In this document: in pieces, positions 60,701 to 64,000 of the stretch
How positions within the stretch are numbered: position 1 is the first letter of the stretch
How the letters are laid out: every line of letters starts with the position of its first letter
Assembly (NCBI GenBank): GCA_019359235.1
Contig: JAHHHT010000009.1
Span: 1-64,000, forward strand
DNA from: Oscillatoria princeps RMCB-10
Lineage (GTDB): Bacteria > Cyanobacteriota > Cyanobacteriia > Cyanobacteriales > Oscillatoriaceae
Length of the DNA stretch: 64,000 nt
Direction of reading: 5' to 3'
The notes under the pieces: generated by a model
The model's input: the letters and a program-made list of their open reading frames with translations, nothing else
Database searches by the model: none
What the model was told of the DNA's origin: nothing
Position numbers and translations under genes: made by a program

Positions 60701-61879
60701 GACGTTTCGCAGGCTCTGAGCATCGCCGAGCGAATTTACCAGCAGCTGGCGTTGCCGTTTGACCTCGATGGGCGTGAGGTGTTCTCCACCACCAGTATCG
60801 GCATTGCCCTGAGCTGGAGAGACGAGCATCTTGAACAGACGCAATCCATCGCCTCTTGTAGAGACGCGATAAATCGCGTCTCGAATCGCGTCTCGAATCG
60901 CGTCTCGAATCGCGTCTCGAATCGCGTCTCGATCGAGGAAAATCCCGACTCCCAACTCCCAAACCTTATTTATCACCAGCCAGAGGACATCGTGCGCGAC
61001 GCCGACACGGCTATGCACGACGCTAAAGTGCACAGCCAAGCGCACTGCGCTGTCTTCCACCCAGCCATGCACGACGGTGCCCTGACGCGCTTGCAGTTGG
61101 AAAGCGACCTGCAGCGGGCGATTCAGCGCCAGCAGTTTCAGGTCTTTTACCAGCCGATCGTCTCGCTCGCTACCCTTCGGATTGCCGGTTTTGAAGCCCT
61201 GGTGCGCTGGGAACACCCTTCGCGGGGGATGGTTTCCCCGGGAGAGTTTATCCCCTTGGCAGAGGAAACCGGACTGATTACCTTCATCGATCTCTGGGTG
61301 CTGCGGGAGGCTTGCCGGCAACTGGGCGTCTGGCAAAAGGCATTTCCTGCCCCTCAGCCTTTGATGATCAGCGTGAATCTGTCTGGCGTGCAGTTGGGGC
61401 AGCTGGGGATGATTGAGCGGCTTGACCAAATTCTGCGGGAGACGGGTGTGGATGGAGGCAGTTTGAAGCTGGAGATCACCGAAAGCGCTATCATGGAAAA
61501 TACCGCCGCTGAGATAGGCATGCTGGAGCAGCTGAAAGCCCTGGGGATTCAACTGTCTATTGATGACTTTGGCACCGGCTACTCTTCCCTGGCGCGATTG
61601 CACCACCTGCCGGTGGATACCTTGAAGATTGACCGCTCTTTTGTCAGCCGCATGACTGCGGATGGCCACAACTCAGAAATTGTCCACACCATTGTCAGGC
61701 TGGCTCACAATCTGGGCATGGATGCCGTCGCCGAAGGCGTGGAAACGCCTGAGCAGCTGGAGATCCTGCGGACGCTGCAGTGCGAATACGGGCAGGGATA
61801 TTTTTTCTCCAAGCCGGTGGACAGCGACGCGGCTCGGGCGTTGCTGCTCTCGGAAAGATTCCCCAACCAGAACAATTAA
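57755..61879 (+). CDS. Membrane PAS/GAF sensor with degenerate GGDEF and intact EAL domain
   Basis: The 1374-residue protein has two membrane helices (about 25-42 and 62-80), PAS domains (about 85-205 and 205-325), a GAF domain (about 345-500), three more PAS domains (about 505-890), GGDEF (890-1085) and EAL (1105-1360). The diguanylate cyclase site is degenerate: GGDEF reads VGSDEF and the usual DxDRFKxxND reads DLERFGIVKYTLGH. The phosphodiesterase site looks complete: EAL at 1147-1149, SVNLSGVQL, LEITESAIMEN and IDDFGTGYSSLARL. So it probably degrades c-di-GMP, with GGDEF as a regulator. Residues about 1034-1063, encoded at 60855-60945, are an insertion in the GGDEF domain: a 28-bp palindromic repeat plus four 12-bp repeats giving NRVSNRVSNRVSNRVS. 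Confidence 0.92.
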   Translation: MKSNVLKGRHKSERPSVENLAIRVVFLYASLSSLWMLFTDRLLGVQSYDLTGLAWPVAVQGWGFVWLTSGLLYLLMRRSVRTQQEKCGVLQSVIESTTDAIFVKDLQGRYLTVNSAGARLLGKPVEEVLGRDDTELFPPETAREIVEADRRVIAISETQTYEEVATLKTGGRTFLTTKSACRNRQGNVTGVIGRAHDITGRLQAEQALRETDHKLQALIQAAPVAINILDLQGRVQLWNPAAERIFGWSEPEVKGRPLLVVPEDKLDELRGVLETVFQGEARTGWETQRRRKDGTLIDVCISTAPLRDANGKIAGAMGIIAEITERKTLERERERLIEQLRRETEDLAALSAVTANGISTLNLEELLDALLGRILEVMRADFAAILLKEDRHLHLSACAGLEGSGASSCPYDGPVKIGQGFAGTIAALEQPLYIEDAQTDPIASTEFIKQLGIRSMLGVPLKRNSTLLGVLHIDWHSIHPCSERQTHLLEITAERCAMAILNAQLFEKTKQLQEHHSLQIDRMPVGCIVHDSEFRITDWNPAAERIFGFTKAEVQGSVPDRLVPEAVRLDLDSLKQRLKEGDMTAHSLNENLTKDGRTIICEWHNTPLKQADGTVTGVLSMVAEVTDRVRAIEQLRESEERFRTMADSAPMLLWMSGSDGLCTFFNQTWLKFTGRTLEQEIGNGWVEGVHPEDVRRCLQTYRSAFQARESFQMESRLRRADGEYRWILDAGTPRFTPGGNFVGYIGCAIDITDRKRAEEAVRESEARYRHLIESTIEGVWVVDAEDKTVFVNRQMAEMLGYTPEEMQGQPLLAFLDEESLPLATAGSSRRRQGIPERQDFKFRRKDGSELWAIVSTNPIFDAAGNCAGALSAITDITERKRVEEKLQYYAFYDPLTGLPNRALFQARAGELIERAELGEAGLFAVLFLDLERFGIVKYTLGHLVADKLLIATARRLKGCLRPTDTAARVGSDEFAILLADIQDVSQALSIAERIYQQLALPFDLDGREVFSTTSIGIALSWRDEHLEQTQSIASCRDAINRVSNRVSNRVSNRVSNRVSIEENPDSQLPNLIYHQPEDIVRDADTAMHDAKVHSQAHCAVFHPAMHDGALTRLQLESDLQRAIQRQQFQVFYQPIVSLATLRIAGFEALVRWEHPSRGMVSPGEFIPLAEETGLITFIDLWVLREACRQLGVWQKAFPAPQPLMISVNLSGVQLGQLGMIERLDQILRETGVDGGSLKLEITESAIMENTAAEIGMLEQLKALGIQLSIDDFGTGYSSLARLHHLPVDTLKIDRSFVSRMTADGHNSEIVHTIVRLAHNLGMDAVAEGVETPEQLEILRTLQCEYGQGYFFSKPVDSDAARALLLSERFPNQNN
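60855..60930. repeat. Palindrome plus four 12-bp repeats inside the GGDEF-EAL gene
   Basis: CTTGTAGAGACGCGATAAAT followed by CGCGTCTC (60855-60882) is the same palindrome as in metH and at 48307. It is followed by four exact copies of GAATCGCGTCTC (60883-60930), which look like slippage of its right arm. Because 12 and the palindrome length keep the frame, the gene is not broken. Confidence 0.93.
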
Positions 61880-61885
61880 ACCTTG

Positions 61886-62776
61886 GGCATGGGGCATTGG
61901 CCATTGGGCATCTGGCATTGGGCATTGGGGCTTGACTTTTCTGGGCGATTTTTTGTTGCCCAATGGGCAACATTTCTTACTTCCGGAAGAAAGCATATAT
62001 ACAAAACCCGTCTAAAGTCGGGTATTTGTAAAAACCATTCTGTCGTAAACTGTTAAAGTTTTCTCGTGGCGCTGGCCATTGGTAAGGTGTTCATGGGGGA
62101 TGGGTACGGTGTTTATTGGCCATTGGGCATGGGGCATTGGGCATTGGGGCTTGACTTTTCTGGGCGATTTTTTGTTGCCCAATGGGCAACATTTCTTACT
62201 TCCGGAAGAAAGCATATATACAAAACCCGTATAAAGTCGGGTATTTGTAAATACCATTCTTTCGGATACTCTTAAATTTAACTCCCGGCGCTGGCCATTG
62301 GTACGGTGTTCATGGGGGATTGGTACGGTGTTGATTGGCCATTGGGCATCTGGCATTGGGCATTGGGGCTTGACTTTTCTGGGCGATTTTTTGTTGCCCA
62401 ATGGGCAACATTTCTTACTTCCGGAAGAAAGCATATATACAAAACAGGTCTAAAGCCGGGTATTTGTAAAAACCATTCTTTCGGATACTTTAAAATTTAA
62501 CTCCCGGCGCAGGCCATTGGGATAGTTTCATGGGGCATTGGGATGGTTTTATTGGCCATTGGGCATCTGGCATGGGGCATTTGGGCCAGACTGCCCTTGG
62601 CAATTTTGACACCCAATGGGTATCATTTCTTCTTTCCGGAAGAAAGCATATATACAAAACAGGTCTAAAGCCGGGTATTTGTAAAAACCATTCTTTCGGA
62701 TACTCTTAAATTTAACTCCCGGCGCAGGCCATTGGTACGGTGTTCATGGGGGATTGGTACGGTGTTGATTGGCCAC
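61886..62776. repeat. Tandem array of 219-bp units
   Basis: The TTCCGGAAGAAAG element (ACATTTCTTACTTCCGGAAG start) recurs at 61970, 62189, 62408 and 62633, with periods of 219, 219 and 225 bp. Each unit also contains GGCCATTGGGCAT-type low-complexity sequence, CTTGACTTTTCTGGGCGATT and, in most units, TGGTACGGTGTTCATGGGG. The fourth unit is diverged. Because 219 is a multiple of three, long open frames run through the array on the minus strand, but they are periodic artefacts. The gap to 62881 contains no gene. Confidence 0.92.
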
Positions 62777-62779
62777 TTC

Positions 62780-62881
62780 TAAAGAATTTGTGAAATCCTC
62801 TCTTTTTCTTTCCTTGGCGCTCTTGGCTCAGGCGCGGTTTATTTAAGAACTAATTTTCACAAATCAAATAGAACCGCTATA
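62780..62881. repeat. Second dispersed repeat family, copy 2
   Basis: The segment with AATTTGTGAAATCC, CTTTCCTTGGCGCTCTTGG and AATTTTCACAAATCA ending CCGCTATA matches 9931-10035 in order and spacing. It abuts the stop of the response regulator gene. Confidence 0.75.
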
Positions 62882-63310
62882 TTACGGAATTTCACTCATC
62901 GTCCAGTATTTGTTGAGCGTGGCAATCGCGTCAACGAAGCTGGAAAAAGTCACCGGCTTCAGAATATATCCCGCCACATTAAAGTTATAGGCTTCCACCT
63001 TATCTCTATCCTCATTAGAGGTGGTAAGCACGATTGCCGGGATAATTCTGAGGTCAGGGTCAGAGCGCAATTCCCGCAGGAATTCTATCCCATTCATCTT
63101 GGGCATATTGATATCGAGCAAGATGAGCCGGCGCAGGGGTGGAATCTTTGGTGGCTTGCCATTTCCCCGCAACATAGCCAGAGCCTCTAGCCCGTTTGTG
63201 GCCACGTATAGCGGGCAAGTGATATTGTTTTTTTTGAGGGCTCGGCGGACGTTCATCACGTCAACATCATCGTCCTCTACGAGTAAAAGATGAATGTTTT
63301 TATCTTCCAT
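62882..63310 (-). CDS. Response regulator, receiver-only (Rcp1-like)
   Basis: The 142-residue protein is a single receiver domain: acidic pocket HLLLVEDDDVDVMNVRRAL, phosphoacceptor Asp in LLDINMPKMNGIEFL near residue 67, LTTSN with the conserved Thr near 97, and Lys in YILKPVTFSSF near 118. No output domain follows, as in Rcp1-type regulators paired with phytochrome-like kinases. It lies 3 bp downstream of the histidine kinase gene and is surely co-transcribed with it; phosphate from that kinase is the likely input. Confidence 0.93.
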   Translation of the reverse strand: MEDKNIHLLLVEDDDVDVMNVRRALKKNNITCPLYVATNGLEALAMLRGNGKPPKIPPLRRLILLDINMPKMNGIEFLRELRSDPDLRIIPAIVLTTSNEDRDKVEAYNFNVAGYILKPVTFSSFVDAIATLNKYWTMSEIP

Positions 63311-63313
63311 ATT

Positions 63314-64000
63314 TTAATAATGCTGAGCTTGTTTTTTATGCCATGTAAAGCGAAAAGTTGCGCCTTGACCCTCTCCGGATTCCAGCTGGATAGTCCCCCC
63401 CTGGCTCTCGACAATTTTCTTGACGAGCGCCAGTCCGATGCCGGTGTTTTCCACCTGGTCGCGAGCTTCCAAAGTTTGAAAGATCGCAAACACTTTATCG
63501 TGGTACTCGGGAGCGATTCCCGGGCCGTCATCAGCCACAGCAAATTCGTAAAAATCCCCTTTATCTCGCACAGATATTTTCACACAGCCAGAGCCTCTGC
63601 GGTTGTGTTTGATGGCATTGCCGATCAGATTGGCAAACACCTGCTGTAGGGGCAACCGCTGTGTCTCAAGTGCCGGCATTGCCGGTTCAACTTCCACGGT
63701 GAATGAAGGTGGCGGCGCTATGGAGTCAATCACATCTGCGAGCAACTGACCGACATCCACAGTTTCCAGAGAGTTCTGAACCCGCCCGACGCGGGAATAC
63801 TGCAGCAGTCCGTTGATGAGCGCTTCCATGCGCTGCACGCGACCGCGCAGCAGATTCATTTGGTGCTGAGTCTCCTCAGTCAGCGCGTCGCCGAGGTCTT
63901 CTTCAATCCAGCTGCTGAGGTTGGAGATCGCCCGCAGCGGCGCTTTCAAATCGTGAGAAACCACATAAGCAAACTGGTCGAGTTCCTGATTGCGCTTCCG
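63314..64000 (-). CDS. C-terminal part of a sensor histidine kinase (5' end outside the window)
   Basis: The frame is open to the window edge and reads NQELDQFAYVVSHDLKAPLR, so the phosphoacceptor His is in VSHDLKAPLR and the start lies beyond 64000. A dimerisation helix pair (LLRGRVQRMEALINGLLQYSRVG) is followed by a complete HATPase domain with N-box NLIGNAIKHN, G1 VADDGPGIAPEYHDKVF and G2 GIGLALVKKIVESQGG. This SHDLKAPLR subtype is often found at the C-terminus of phytochrome-like or PAS/GAF sensors. It forms an operon with the receiver-only regulator 3 bp downstream. Confidence 0.93.
   Translation of the reverse strand, partial: RKRNQELDQFAYVVSHDLKAPLRAISNLSSWIEEDLGDALTEETQHQMNLLRGRVQRMEALINGLLQYSRVGRVQNSLETVDVGQLLADVIDSIAPPPSFTVEVEPAMPALETQRLPLQQVFANLIGNAIKHNRRGSGCVKISVRDKGDFYEFAVADDGPGIAPEYHDKVFAIFQTLEARDQVENTGIGLALVKKIVESQGGTIQLESGEGQGATFRFTWHKKQAQHY

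Noticed and set aside
62012-62434. 140-codon minus-strand frame in the 219-bp array
   Set aside because: The period is a multiple of three, so the same 73-codon stretch repeats; no ribosome-binding site and no family resemblance.
1-64000. tRNA, tmRNA or rRNA genes
   Set aside because: I saw no T-arm consensus (GGTTCRANYCC) in a suitable context nor any rRNA-like conserved stretch, though short tRNAs could be missed by eye.

Overview
The window looks like chromosomal DNA of a filamentous, non-heterocystous cyanobacterium (Oscillatoriales-like; genus not determinable by eye). The case rests on families that are typically cyanobacterial (DUF1824, DUF928, NACHT-WD40 and caspase-WD40 proteins, CHAT proteins, an Rcp-type response regulator, carotenoid oxygenase, many PAS/GAF sensor proteins) and on a heavy load of short palindromic repeats built around GAAACCCGGTTTCT or AGACGCGATAAATCGCGTCT. 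I recognised no rRNA, tRNA or CRISPR array.

Layout. 1-2.1 kb: end of a coiled-coil membrane protein, a Mut7-C RNase-fold protein and a DUF433 protein. 2.2-6.1 kb: a decayed accessory region. A caspase-WD40 gene survives only as its two ends, with a CPBP protease gene between perfectly matched-length 97-bp inverted repeats in the middle. Beside it are two unknown genes broken by frameshifts, a 16-bp tandem duplication and a nonsense codon. 6.8-8.0 kb: a DAHP synthase gene behind two successive aromatic-rich leader peptides, each followed by its own terminator hairpin, and a consensus promoter. 8.1-13 kb: CHAT-domain protein and NACHT-WD40 protein. 13.3-15.7 kb: DUF1824, a frameshifted IS607-type serine recombinase, small proteins. 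16.2-22.4 kb: two divergent class III nucleotide cyclase genes, one lacking a metal-binding Asp. 22.8-27.8 kb: DUF928, TPR, YbjQ-like, PEBP-like and carotenoid oxygenase genes. 28-31.4 kb: an REase-STAND NTPase (candidate anti-phage protein) and an RTX/PPC protein. 31.6-35.9 kb: DUF4331, TPR and His-rich Ni/Co transporter genes in one direction. 36.8-40.5 kb: metH. 40.6-42.2 kb: orphan Phd-type antitoxin, dual-OB protein and DUF488 operon. 43-45.5 kb: multi-PAS histidine kinase. 45.6-53.2 kb: lipid kinase, asparagine-synthetase-like ligase, then a convergent three-gene operon with a second such ligase, an alanine-racemase-fold decarboxylase homologue without its PLP lysine, and a zinc-ribbon membrane protein. 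53.3-56.6 kb: a small membrane protein and a large cNMP/sigma54-AAA/polyferredoxin fusion. 57.8-61.9 kb: PAS/GAF/GGDEF/EAL protein. 62.9-64 kb: response regulator and histidine kinase operon, cut by the window end.

The strongest observations are the tandem aromatic attenuators before the DAHP synthase, the uncharacterised amide-ligase operon at 48.7-53.2 kb, the inverted-repeat-bounded CPBP cassette inside the remains of a caspase-WD40 gene, and the intergenic repeat sequences that sit in frame inside four protein-coding genes (metH, the PAS kinase, the decarboxylase homologue and the GGDEF-EAL protein). All functions are read from sequence and family knowledge; no search was run.
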